Positions 20,430-26,152 of a stretch of DNA of 26,152 nt are shown here, in pieces (position 1 is the stretch's first letter; the number at the start of each line of letters is the position of its first letter). Under the pieces are notes generated by a model. The model saw only the letters and a program-made list of their open reading frames with translations, ran no database searches and was not told where the DNA came from. Location: positions 1 through 26,152 of the IMG/VR virus record IMGVR_UViG_3300007734_000524. One strand, written 5' to 3'. The position numbers and the translations under genes are program-made. The DNA is from a virus.

Positions 20430-20457
20430 AGTATATGCGCCCTTGTCAAGTTGTCAA
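20430..20457 (-). promoter_or_regulatory. Strong promoter (TTGACA-16-TATACT)
   Basis: -35 TTGACA (20457-20452) and -10 TATACT (20435-20430), spacing 16. The promoter contains a second TTGACA copy 8 bases closer (20449-20444), i.e. the direct repeat ACTTGACA twice, which could be a regulator site or alternate -35. It lies between the end of the 164-residue gene (20459) and the 53-residue gene. The -10 and following TTAA are shared with the promoter at 21514-21543. Confidence 0.75.
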
Positions 20458-20458
20458 G

Positions 20459-20953
20459 TCAGTCCTTCGGGCCGAAGCGGCTGTCCGCCACCTTGACGGA
20501 CTTTGCCGGCTTGCCGGTCTTGATGTCCAGCTTCGTCTCGGTGGTGAAGCACTTGTTGAACTTCGCGTCGCCGATCAGTGCGCGCACCGCCCCGGACTTC
20601 CACGGCTGGCTGCCCAGCATGCCGCCCGCGCCGGTGGTCAGTAGCTCCATGTTGCCGTTGCCGGCCTCAAGGATTGCCATCAGGATTTCTTGATCGTCGA
20701 CGCTCTTGGTCACGCGCGTGCTGCCGACGTACAGCCGCTCGGTGTCGCTGATCTGCAGGTCGCACTGGTTCAGGTTCATGTAGTCGATCAGCGCGGCGTC
20801 TACGTCCGCCATCAGCTCGCGCGCTTGGCGCAGTGCCACGATTGCGCGGTCGCGCACGCGCAGCAGCGCCCGGTCGTTCTCATCGCTGCGCTCCGCGCCG
20901 ATCACGTCCAGCAGTTGTGCGATGCGCTTCAGGTCGATTGCTTCGATGGTCAT
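20459..20953 (-). CDS. Hypothetical protein of early region, 164 residues
   Basis: Starts MTIEAIDLKRIAQLLDVIGA, then a helical region (RALLRVRDRAIVALRQAREL, DVDAALIDYMNLNQCDLQI) and a C-terminal part with MLGSQPWKSGAVRALIGDAK and CFTTETKLDIKTGKPAKSVK. I recall this kind of sequence near phage annealing proteins but cannot name its function. AGGAGACCACT precedes its ATG. It is the last gene of the transcript from the 21514 promoter before the next promoter at 20430. Confidence 0.7.
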   Translation of the reverse strand: MTIEAIDLKRIAQLLDVIGAERSDENDRALLRVRDRAIVALRQARELMADVDAALIDYMNLNQCDLQISDTERLYVGSTRVTKSVDDQEILMAILEAGNGNMELLTTGAGGMLGSQPWKSGAVRALIGDAKFNKCFTTETKLDIKTGKPAKSVKVADSRFGPKD

Positions 20954-20965
20954 AGTGGTCTCCTG

Positions 20966-21169
20966 TTAGTTATATGCGGACTTCACGATGCGCTTGGCTT
21001 CAGTCTGGCATTGCGCAACCTGCAGCGGCTGCATGCGGCCGGCGAAGAAGCCAGCCGCCAGCACAGCGCGCTGGCTGTTAGCTTCGGTCTTGGCCGTGAT
21101 CGCCAGCACCAGCGCCATCGTTAGCGCGTGCTGCTCTGCCTGCGTAGCTGTTAGGGGTCTGCGGGTCAT
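20966..21169 (-). CDS. Small hypothetical protein, 67 residues
   Basis: MTRRPLTATQAEQHALTMAL then VLAITAKTEANSQRAVLAAG and FFAGRMQPLQVAQCQTEAKR. Helical and Ala-rich; no family recognised. The AGGAGACCAAC leader directly before the ATG and the tight spacing to the next gene (12 bases) support it. A long hairpin (21190-21215) stands just before its leader. Confidence 0.7.
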   Translation of the reverse strand: MTRRPLTATQAEQHALTMALVLAITAKTEANSQRAVLAAGFFAGRMQPLQVAQCQTEAKRIVKSAYN

Positions 21170-21189
21170 GTTGGTCTCCTGTTGCTAGT

Positions 21190-21215
21190 GGGCGCAAGCT
21201 TGGTAACTTGCGCCC
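21190..21215 (-). promoter_or_regulatory. Intercistronic hairpin before the 67-residue gene
   Basis: Perfect 9-bp arms GGGCGCAAG (21215-21207 on the minus strand) and CTTGCGCCC, with an 8-base loop. It lies between the genes at 21229-21456 and 20966-21169, 10 bases before the AGGAGACC leader. No U-tract follows, so it is more likely an mRNA-processing, stability or attenuation element than a terminator. Confidence 0.7.
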
Positions 21216-21228
21216 GGCTTGGTGTTTC

Positions 21229-21456
21229 TTACTTGGCCAGCGCCAGCACTTGCATAAGTGTGCGCATGATGCCCATGCCATTGTCGTTCAGCTGGTAGGC
21301 TGTCTGACCGTTTGCATACGGCATCGAGCTGGTCATGTCTGGCACGATTGTCATGCCGACGAGCGTGATACCTTTGGCGGTCAAGCCTTTCACTGCGCGC
21401 TTGCCGAAGTGGCTTACTGCGATTTCGTTCATCATCAAGCTGGTGGTTGCGGTCAT
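21229..21456 (-). CDS. Small hypothetical protein, 75 residues
   Basis: First gene downstream of the strongest promoter in the window. MTATTSLMMNEIAVSHFGKR then AVKGLTAKGITLVGMTIVPD and MTSSMPYANGQTAYQLNDNG. The glycine-turn rich middle resembles a small beta-sheet protein; no family is recognised. Its leader is GGGAGACCAACCAC before ATG, the same motif with a longer spacing. As first gene from a perfect -35 promoter it is probably an abundant early product. Confidence 0.7.
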   Translation of the reverse strand: MTATTSLMMNEIAVSHFGKRAVKGLTAKGITLVGMTIVPDMTSSMPYANGQTAYQLNDNGMGIMRTLMQVLALAK

Positions 21457-21513
21457 GTGGTTGGTCTCCCTTTCGTTGTCTGCCGGGCTGCTTGTGCTGC
21501 CCTCTATGTCTTA

Positions 21514-21543
21514 AGTATACAGGCAAGGTTAGCAACTTGTCAA
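21514..21543 (-). promoter_or_regulatory. Strong promoter (TTGACA-18-TATACT)
   Basis: Perfect -35 TTGACA (21543-21538), -10 TATACT (21519-21514), spacing 18. Transcription should start near 21507, about 50 bases before the 75-residue gene. It shares TTGACAA and TATACTTAA with the 20430-20457 promoter. It drives the early operon leftward. Confidence 0.8.
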
Positions 21544-21621
21544 GCGTTTTGCCCTACGAGTTTCGCCTATAAAACAAGGCATTTTGCGCAGTTAGAACAC
21601 CTGTTCGAGTTTTACCGGCTT

Positions 21622-21656
21622 AAAATGCAACGCGCGCACCGCTGTGGATGCGCGCG
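21622..21656 (-). terminator. Hairpin terminator after the winged-helix gene
   Basis: Arms CGCGCGCA (21656-21649) and TGCGCGCG (21638-21631), with a loop containing a further CC/GG pair. On the minus strand it is followed by TTGCATTTT (21630-21622), a moderate U-tract. It would end transcription of the lysis/fibre operon (and the candidate small RNA) before the early promoter at 21543. Confidence 0.65.
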
Positions 21657-21684
21657 CGCAATGTCTAGGAGACCAATCGAAGAC
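21622..21684 (-). ncRNA. Candidate antisense small RNA to shared leader
   Basis: A transcript from about 21684 to the terminator at 21622 would be about 62 bases. It contains the exact complement (21667-21676) of AGGAGACCAA, the leader found before eight genes (16084, 17094, 18413, 20000, 20410, 20953, 21169, 21456). The other copies point the opposite way, and no gene on the plus strand follows this one. The RNA would have a single-stranded 5' end with the complement and a 3' terminator hairpin, the typical layout of a trans-acting small RNA. An extended -10 promoter lies at 21691-21699. Inference from sequence only. Confidence 0.45.
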
Positions 21685-21690
21685 GCTCTC

Positions 21691-21699
21691 AGTATAGCA
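21691..21699 (-). promoter_or_regulatory. Extended -10 promoter TGC-TATACT
   Basis: On the minus strand TG (21699-21698), C, TATACT (21696-21691). Extended -10 promoters do not need a -35, and none is seen at 16-18 bases (ACGTGC or similar). It overlaps the gap just after the winged-helix gene stop at 21703. The same TATACT hexamer is used by both strong promoters nearby. Confidence 0.45.
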
Positions 21700-21702
21700 C
21701 CA

Positions 21703-21978
21703 TCACTTCGTCAGCACGTACACCGGCACGGCGCGCATGTAGCCCGCGATGCTTTGCCGGTACTCCAGCTCAACGATGCACTTCTTCTGGTCGATCAAGA
21801 TGCGCAGCTGGTGCCGCACCTTCGTGATGTTCAGGTTGCTCTCCACCGCCAGCTCTGCGGCCGTCTTGCCTTCGCCCTTGCGCGTGTGCTCGGCCATCGC
21901 ATGCCGCAGCGCTTCCAGCAGCGTGCTCTCTGTGATCTTCGGCATCGTTGACTTAATTGGCTTCGTTGTCTTGGTCAT
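21703..21978 (-). CDS. Winged-helix DNA-binding regulator
   Basis: A 91-residue protein: SIMPKITES-type N-terminus (MTKTTKPIKSTMPKITES), then LLEALRHAMAEHTRKGEG and KTAAELAVESNLNITKVRHQ, LRILIDQKKCIVELEY. The TAAELA...ITKVRHQLRIL helix-turn-helix and the following beta-hairpin suit a winged helix of the MarR/ArsR-like or phage regulator kind. The ATG overlaps the stop of the metallophosphoesterase-like gene (ATGA). It ends the operon just before the promoter region, so it may control the early promoters. Confidence 0.75.
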   Translation of the reverse strand: MTKTTKPIKSTMPKITESTLLEALRHAMAEHTRKGEGKTAAELAVESNLNITKVRHQLRILIDQKKCIVELEYRQSIAGYMRAVPVYVLTK

Positions 21979-22775
21979 AGTTTTGTAACTCGCTCCCGCT
22001 CAGGTTGGAATGTGCGCGTGACCACGTTGGCCGCGCCGTTGTCGACTGTGATGAAGATACCGCCGATGGGTGCAAGGCTGGCGCCGATCTTGTGCGCGTA
22101 CTCGTCCCTCAGTTTGAAGCTCGGCGTGATGAATATGCGCGTGTGCCCGAACTCATAGCTCGCCGGCTGGTGCACGTGCGCGCGCAGCATGATGTCCGGC
22201 GCTCGCTCGCCGCGCTCCGCAGCGCGCAGCACGGTGGTCATCAACGCCCGACGCACATTGTTGCCGGCAGTCCACGGCACGCCGCCCCCGCTGATGTGAT
22301 GCGCCACGTCCAGCAGCACGCCGCCCACTTCGATGCGCCACCTATAGTCGGATCGCCAGCCGCTCGCGTTGCGCGCTGCGCCCAGCTCGCGTGCCACCGT
22401 TTCGTCGGCCATTCCCTGCTGCTTGCTGTGCGCACCGCTGCCGCGCACTACGAACAGCTTGTCCACCTTGCTGACGTGCTTGCGCATTAACTCGATGGCC
22501 ATGCTCTCCATGACTTCGGCTTGCCCGCTTATCTGTTGCGCTGCGTGGTGCTCGCCTTCGCAGAACTCACCATTAACTATGATGGCGCTGCGCTTGGCCG
22601 GTAGCTTGTGAAACTCTGCCCAGAACTTATTCCAGCAGTCCAGCACCCACAACTGCGCCGGGCTGGCGTGCAGGCGCTGCCCGTCCGGCAGCACGTACTC
22701 GCGCGCGGCTGGCAGTGCGACGGTGCTGCCGATGTGCAGGTCGCTTACGACCGCCACCTTGAACGCATGGCGCAT
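21975..22775 (-). CDS. Metallophosphoesterase-like protein
   Basis: A 266-residue calcineurin-like fold protein. Motifs in order: VVSDLHIGS (D12, H14), NGEFCEGEHH (68-77), RGSGAHS (111-117), AHHISGGG (159-166) and LRAHVHQP (198-205). These match the metal-ligand blocks of the family, but the usual NGD/DG at the second block is NGE/EG, so both positions have Glu in place of Asp; and RGSGAH replaces GNH. Activity may be changed or the metal different. Its substrate is unknown; phage members may act on nucleotides or nucleic acids. It lies between the XhlA-like gene and the winged-helix regulator. Confidence 0.8.
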   Translation of the reverse strand: MRHAFKVAVVSDLHIGSTVALPAAREYVLPDGQRLHASPAQLWVLDCWNKFWAEFHKLPAKRSAIIVNGEFCEGEHHAAQQISGQAEVMESMAIELMRKHVSKVDKLFVVRGSGAHSKQQGMADETVARELGAARNASGWRSDYRWRIEVGGVLLDVAHHISGGGVPWTAGNNVRRALMTTVLRAAERGERAPDIMLRAHVHQPASYEFGHTRIFITPSFKLRDEYAHKIGASLAPIGGIFITVDNGAANVVTRTFQPERERVTKL

Positions 22776-22782
22776 GCGCTGC

Positions 22783-22995
22783 CTATCTGGTGCGGAACAT
22801 CGCCACGGTGCCCGCGATGGCGGCGCTGATGCCCGCCGACACGAAGCCCACCATGACGCTCATTTTTGCCACCTGCGCTTCCATCACCCGCTGGCGCGCG
22901 TCGGCCTCTGCCTGCACCGCCAGCAGCCGGTCGACCTTGTCTTCCAGCAGGCTCAGCCGCACCGCCACCGTCACGTTGATGCTGTCTTCGCTCAT
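22783..22995 (-). CDS. XhlA-like coiled-coil/membrane protein
   Basis: A 70-residue protein: MSEDSINVTVAVRLSLLEDK, then a coiled-coil LLAVQAEADARQRVMEAQVA and a C-terminal transmembrane helix (SVMVGFVSAGISAAIAGTVA), with a basic end FRTR. This layout fits XhlA-type hemolysin/holin accessory proteins. Its position after two wall hydrolases suits a lysis module. The true start is at 22995, overlapping the stop of the hydrolase gene (ATGA); an upstream ATG would add 13 residues. Confidence 0.75.
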   Translation of the reverse strand: MSEDSINVTVAVRLSLLEDKVDRLLAVQAEADARQRVMEAQVAKMSVMVGFVSAGISAAIAGTVAMFRTR

Positions 22996-23801
22996 ACTCG
23001 TTGCCCCACTATATCGGCCATGTCGTTCGTCCACGTCTCATGCGCGAACTGCCCACCGCTTGCGCTGCTCACAAACGCAAACGCCGCGCGCACCGTGCTG
23101 TCCAGATTGTGTACATATTGCACGTACTGCCGCGCCTTCTCGCTCTTGTCCACGCCCTCGGCCGGGTTGCTGAACTCAGTGATGAAGATCGCCTTCCCGA
23201 AGCGCGCATACTCTTTATAATGGTTGCCCTCGTTCGGGTCCGTCAGCCCCGGCACCGCCTGCCAGTAGCAGTGGCAGCCCACCCAGTCCACCGCGCTCAT
23301 CGCGCCCACGTTCACAGCGTCGATGAGAAACTGCCGCCACGGCTCGCGGAAACTTGGCAGCGCGCCGCCCGGTGACAAGCCCGGCCACCCCAGCAGCGCG
23401 TCCGGCAGCTCAGCCTTTATCAGCAGTGACAAGCCGGTCAGCCACTTGGCGAAGCCGGCGCCGCCATTCCAGCGCGCACCGCACCCGCCCTCGATGCTCA
23501 AGTTCGGCTCGTTGTGCAGCTCGAAGAGCCGCACGCCGGCCGCATAGTGCGCGTGCACCGCTTCCCGGCTGGCTGCCCATGCGCTCTGCGGCGATGCCAG
23601 CTGCTCGCCCTGCAGCATGATGCGCACCAGCACCAAGTCCACGCCGTGCGGCGCCAGCCACTGCACGGTCGCCGGATTTTCCCAGCTCAGCATTTTGTAC
23701 GCCTTGATCCGCCCGCGCTTGACGAACTCCTGCTCAGCCGGCAGTATCAGGTTGCCCCAGCTGCCGTCTGCGCTGCCGTGCAGCCCCCACAGCGCGCTCA
23801 C
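22992..23801 (-). CDS. Glycoside hydrolase-like protein (clan GH-A fold), putative endolysin
   Basis: A 269-residue TIM-barrel type enzyme. The acid/base motif LHNEPN has Glu98, and the nucleophile motif ITEFSN has Glu209, both typical of clan GH-A enzymes. Between them lie WRQFLIDAVN, VDWVGCHCYWQA and FREPW. It lies directly after the GH25 gene and before the XhlA-like gene, so it may act on cell-wall or surface glycans; the true substrate cannot be read. It starts with an ATG overlapping the GH25 stop. A lysis or virion-wall role is inferred. Confidence 0.75.
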   Translation of the reverse strand: MSALWGLHGSADGSWGNLILPAEQEFVKRGRIKAYKMLSWENPATVQWLAPHGVDLVLVRIMLQGEQLASPQSAWAASREAVHAHYAAGVRLFELHNEPNLSIEGGCGARWNGGAGFAKWLTGLSLLIKAELPDALLGWPGLSPGGALPSFREPWRQFLIDAVNVGAMSAVDWVGCHCYWQAVPGLTDPNEGNHYKEYARFGKAIFITEFSNPAEGVDKSEKARQYVQYVHNLDSTVRAAFAFVSSASGGQFAHETWTNDMADIVGQRV

Positions 23802-24373
23802 GGTAGCACCCGCCTGTTGGTATCCAAGTGTCCCTCAAAGCCCGGTAGACGCCCCTTGTCGCTGTGCTGCCATATCTGCCAGCTCGTCCAGCCGTCCGGC
23901 ATCGCCGGCTTGTCGGCTGTGGTGTAGTTTGCCACCCATAGCGGCAAGTGTCCCCACTGGTGCGGTCCGGCGCCGTAGCAGGCCGCCCAGCTGCCCCGGC
24001 TGCAGTAGATCATCGGCGTCAAGCCGCTGCGCAAAAAAGTCTCCAGCCAGCTGTCGATGTGCTTCTTCGTCAGGCCGGGTGCTTCGATGTCCAGCACATA
24101 CGGCTGATCAAGCTCGCGCGCCACGGTCAGCGCCAACGATGCCTGCGCGGATGCTGGAATGTTTGCAAGAAGAAACTGATAGCCGCTGACGGTGATCCCG
24201 CCGGCGCGCATGGCCGCCCAAGTGTGGCGCCAGAAGGTGCTGTCCACCTGCACGCCGTAGCAGTGCCGCGCCACTACGAAGCGCACACCGCCCTCGTCCC
24301 GAAGTCTGCGCCAGTTCAGCCGCTCAGGCGCCTGCCACTTCGATACATCTATGCCGACCTCGTAATCTGTCAA
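23798..24373 (-). CDS. GH25 lysozyme (muramidase)
   Basis: A 191-residue endolysin. The N-terminal GIDVSKWQ (D9), then VVARHCYGVQVDSTFWRHTW, and the catalytic pair in YVLDIEAPG (D95, E97) are typical of GH25. LWVANYT and WQIWQHSDKGRLPGFEGHLD complete the signature. The enzyme cleaves N-acetylmuramic acid bonds in peptidoglycan. No separate cell-wall-binding domain is present. It starts 12 bases after the previous gene and overlaps the next by 4. Confidence 0.92.
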   Translation of the reverse strand: MTDYEVGIDVSKWQAPERLNWRRLRDEGGVRFVVARHCYGVQVDSTFWRHTWAAMRAGGITVSGYQFLLANIPASAQASLALTVARELDQPYVLDIEAPGLTKKHIDSWLETFLRSGLTPMIYCSRGSWAACYGAGPHQWGHLPLWVANYTTADKPAMPDGWTSWQIWQHSDKGRLPGFEGHLDTNRRVLP

Positions 24374-24384
24374 GTTGTGGCACC

Positions 24385-24735
24385 TTACACCGCGACCCAG
24401 CCCAGCGTCTCTTCATCCCACATCCACGGCCCGCCCTCGCTCGGCATCGCCACTGGCGCAGTCCACCTGCAGGTCGCCTCGTCCAGCACCCAACTTGCCC
24501 ACGGCTTTGGCGCGATAAACGCATCGCGTGCCGTGTCGTATGTGTAGCCGATGCCAGCATAGTTCTTGCGTATGTTGCCGTTGTAGGAAGTCTGCACCCA
24601 TTCACCGCCAAGCAGGTTATGACAAAACGCCGCGCCGATTGCGCCATCCTCTGCGCCGTTGCTTGCCGTGTCCGCGTTGCTCACCACAATCACTCGCGCA
24701 ACGATGCCGTTTATAATTTCTGCAAAGTGCGCCAT
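24385..24735 (-). CDS. Fibre-associated/tail accessory protein, 116 residues
   Basis: Contains a widespread phage pattern: MAHFAEIINGIVARVIVVSN at the start, then GGEWVQTSYNGNIRKNYAGI, GYTYDTARDAFIAPKPW, and paired W motifs at the end (ASWVLDEATCRWTAP, WMWDEETLGWVAV). Proteins of this kind, common in cyanophage and other phages, are encoded beside tail fibres. The role may be in fibre assembly or as a small virion protein. The gene follows the glycine-rich adhesin by 1 base. No catalytic motif is visible. Confidence 0.8.
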   Translation of the reverse strand: MAHFAEIINGIVARVIVVSNADTASNGAEDGAIGAAFCHNLLGGEWVQTSYNGNIRKNYAGIGYTYDTARDAFIAPKPWASWVLDEATCRWTAPVAMPSEGGPWMWDEETLGWVAV

Positions 24736-24736
24736 A

Positions 24737-25645
24737 CTATAACACCGTAAAAGTTCCAGTAGCTGTGAAAGTGTGGTATGTATAGCCGCTTACACTTGTA
24801 ATGGCGCCGCCTGTTGCTTTCGTATATCCGAGATAACGGATTACAACAACGCCTCCGTTTGCAGCGCCACCACTAAGTGATGAGCCAACTTGATTTCCAG
24901 TTGAACCGCCACCGCCTGCGCCATTACTTGATCCGCTTGCAGCGTTGCCGTTTGCGTTGCCACTTCCACCACTTCCGCCGATGCTATTGCCGCCAGTGCC
25001 GCCCGTCCCACCGTAAGCGCCACAACCACCGCCACCGCCACTTCCGTAATATGTCCCTAAACTTTTCCAGTTCAAACCACCACCGCCGTTTGCGCCATTG
25101 CCACCTGTACCATCTACAACTGCAACACCAGCCGATGACGCACCGCCACCGCCGCCGCCTGCTTGATTAGGTGAAGCGGAATTTGCTCCTCCAGCGCCTC
25201 CCGCTGTGCCTTCAGCAGGCGAAAATGCGCCTTGATTACCAGCACCACTACTGCCACTTAAACTGCCCCCACCTCCCGAACCGCCAGCTCTGCCATTCGT
25301 ATTTGCGCCACCTTGATACGAAGCTCCACCACCACCCCCCGATGCTGATACCGTTCCAGTCATAGTAACTAGTGAACTTGTGTTCCCATTTCCACCAACA
25401 GCACCAGAACCATTTGTGCCAGCCCCGCCAATCGTTACTGTGTACGCTTTAGTTCCTAGCGTGGCAGTTAAATCACGCACACCGCCGCCGCCGCCGCCGC
25501 CGCTTCCGGGACTAGTCCCGTCTTTACCACCACCACCGCCGCCGCCTGCCACTACCGCATACTCCACGGAAAGATAAAATGTATATGGCGGTCGCTTATG
25601 CAACGTCGCGCCGTCTAACTTTCGCAGTTGCGTCAGCCCAAACAT
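24737..25645 (-). CDS. Glycine-rich tail fibre / adhesin tip protein
   Basis: A 302-residue protein. A short N-terminal part (MFGLTQLRKLDGATLHKRPP) is followed by a long glycine-rich domain with poly-Gly runs (GGGGGGGKDG, GSGGGGGGGV and others), interspersed with N/S/T/A, then a C-terminal cap with NGGVVVIRYLGY and TYHTFTATGTFTVL. The GGVVVIRY and terminal FTATGTFTV motifs are typical of phage glycine-rich fibre or tip proteins, which form polyglycine-II bundles and bind the host surface. The start at 25645 is coupled to the previous stop (ATG 2 bases before); an upstream ATG at 25732 lies inside the previous gene. Tandem Gly codons make the coding sequence repetitive. Confidence 0.85.
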   Translation of the reverse strand: MFGLTQLRKLDGATLHKRPPYTFYLSVEYAVVAGGGGGGGKDGTSPGSGGGGGGGVRDLTATLGTKAYTVTIGGAGTNGSGAVGGNGNTSSLVTMTGTVSASGGGGGASYQGGANTNGRAGGSGGGGSLSGSSGAGNQGAFSPAEGTAGGAGGANSASPNQAGGGGGGASSAGVAVVDGTGGNGANGGGGLNWKSLGTYYGSGGGGGCGAYGGTGGTGGNSIGGSGGSGNANGNAASGSSNGAGGGGSTGNQVGSSLSGGAANGGVVVIRYLGYTKATGGAITSVSGYTYHTFTATGTFTVL

Positions 25646-25646
25646 G

Positions 25647-26024
25647 TTAACTAATCTCGTCCCACGAACAAGTGAACACTGCGTCGCCGCTTGCGCTTGC
25701 GAAAATGCCCATGCTCTGATTCTCCAGCACATAGATTGCGCTGTCTTTAGTGATCACAACCAGCGTGCTGTCCGCTGCAACTGCGACGGTGCTGGCTATG
25801 GCCGTAGCCGTGCCGCCAAGCGCAGCCTGCGAATACATGCGCACACTTACATCCACACTGGCAGTGCCGTCAATGTTTGCCACATACAAACTGTTTACTT
25901 TGAAAATCTTTCCGCTGCTAGCGCCGTTGCTAACAATGCTGGTATCGGGCGTGCCTGTACCCACTGCCGCCGATAGCATATTGCCGTTAATAGTTGCGAC
26001 GTTTACAATATTTGGATTTGCCAT
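25647..26024 (-). CDS. Putative virion structural protein, 125 residues
   Basis: A small beta-rich protein beginning MANPNIVNVATINGNMLSAA and with the sections SGKIFKVNSLYVANIDGTAS, TVAVAADSTLVVITKDSAIY and LENQSMGIFASASGDAVFTC ending in SWDEIS. This layout is known for small phage structural proteins with an internal VPADATLVV-like strand, encoded near fibres. GGAG lies 9 bases before the ATG. It is placed between two fibre genes. A virion role is likely; the precise one is not known. Confidence 0.75.
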   Translation of the reverse strand: MANPNIVNVATINGNMLSAAVGTGTPDTSIVSNGASSGKIFKVNSLYVANIDGTASVDVSVRMYSQAALGGTATAIASTVAVAADSTLVVITKDSAIYVLENQSMGIFASASGDAVFTCSWDEIS

Positions 26025-26047
26025 TTTCTTTTACTCCGTAAAACTTG

Positions 26048-26152
26048 TTAGCCGAAAATCATTGCGGCTGCAATTGCCTTGCCCATCGTAATTCCACCGC
26101 TTGCGGGCGCTTGAAAGCTTGGCGCGCTTGTCGGCCCGTTGCTTGTCAGCAC
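26048..26152 (-). CDS. Tail fibre gene, 3' end only
   Basis: The last 34 codons of a gene entering from the right edge. The end reads VLTSNGPTSAPSFQAPASGG and ITMGKAIAAAMIFG before TAA. This LTSNG.....PSF and GKAIAAAMIFG ending is often seen at the C-terminus of phage fibre or fibre-related proteins. The start is outside the window, so the length and N-terminal domain are unknown. A GGAG before the next gene is 10 bases further on. Confidence 0.75.
   Translation of the reverse strand: MLTSNGPTSAPSFQAPASGGITMGKAIAAAMIFG

Noticed and set aside
21208-21951. Plus-strand frame of 247 codons across the early promoter and small RNA region
   Set aside because: Crosses promoters, a terminator and two minus-strand genes; no domain; Cys/His/Leu-rich reading of the antisense strand. 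The AGGAGACC copy inside it is not followed by a start codon.
24877-25577. Plus-strand His/Arg/Leu-rich and Pro-rich frames opposite the glycine-rich gene
   Set aside because: Simple reverse reading of repetitive Gly codons.
1-26152. CRISPR array, rRNA, insertion sequence or integrase
   Set aside because: I found no repeat-spacer pattern, no rRNA-like segments and no transposase or integrase motifs in any plausible frame.

Overview
The window is a contiguous piece of a tailed double-stranded DNA phage genome (or a prophage of one). Every gene I can support lies on the minus strand, so the window reads from its right end (26152) to its left end (1). Genes are tightly packed, with many ATGA, GTGA or TAATG stop/start overlaps and strong Shine-Dalgarno sequences. 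The HK97-type capsid with prohead protease, portal-MuF fusion, tape measure protein, tail tube protein and frameshifted tail chaperone indicate a siphovirus-like, long non-contractile tail. No integrase or lysogeny repressor is visible. The host cannot be read from the sequence. The GH25 lysozyme, the XhlA-like membrane protein and the 3D-domain protein are common in phages of Gram-positive-type hosts, but that is only a hint.

Layout in transcription order. (1) 26152-24385: tail fibre/adhesin genes (end of a fibre gene, a 125-aa virion-type protein, a glycine-rich adhesin, a 116-aa fibre-associated protein). (2) 24373-21703: lysis and host-wall genes (GH25 muramidase, clan GH-A-like hydrolase, XhlA-like coiled-coil/membrane protein), then a metallophosphoesterase-like protein and a winged-helix regulator. 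(3) 21702-18414: a regulatory and early region with strong promoters, hairpins, a candidate antisense small RNA, short hypothetical genes, a ribbon-helix-helix regulator, a putative single-strand annealing protein, two very small proteins and a 446-base gene-free region rich in structure. (4) 18413-11602: nucleases, a secreted protein joined to a 3D domain by a likely -1 frameshift, three DNA methyltransferases, a possible nuclease and two tiny membrane proteins. (5) 11605-1: the packaging, head and tail module in canonical order: TerS, TerL, portal-MuF, a 212-aa protein, a fused protease/major capsid polypeptide, connector and terminator proteins, tail tube, G/GT chaperones, tape measure, and the start of the next tail gene.

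The most notable observations concern gene expression. Eight genes in regions 3-4 share a translation leader, GGAGACCA just before ATG. The only reverse-oriented copy of that leader lies between an extended -10 promoter and a hairpin terminator, so a roughly 60-nt RNA made there would be antisense to the leaders. Two separate genes carry the same slippery heptamer CCCAAAA followed by a hairpin: the tail chaperone, where this is expected, and a signal-peptide gene, where slippage would create a secreted 3D-domain protein. The 844-codon protease/capsid gene has two internal starts with good ribosome-binding sites. Two of the methyltransferase genes contain three perfect long inverted repeats within their coding sequence. 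All functional assignments come from reading motifs and gene order; no database search was run.
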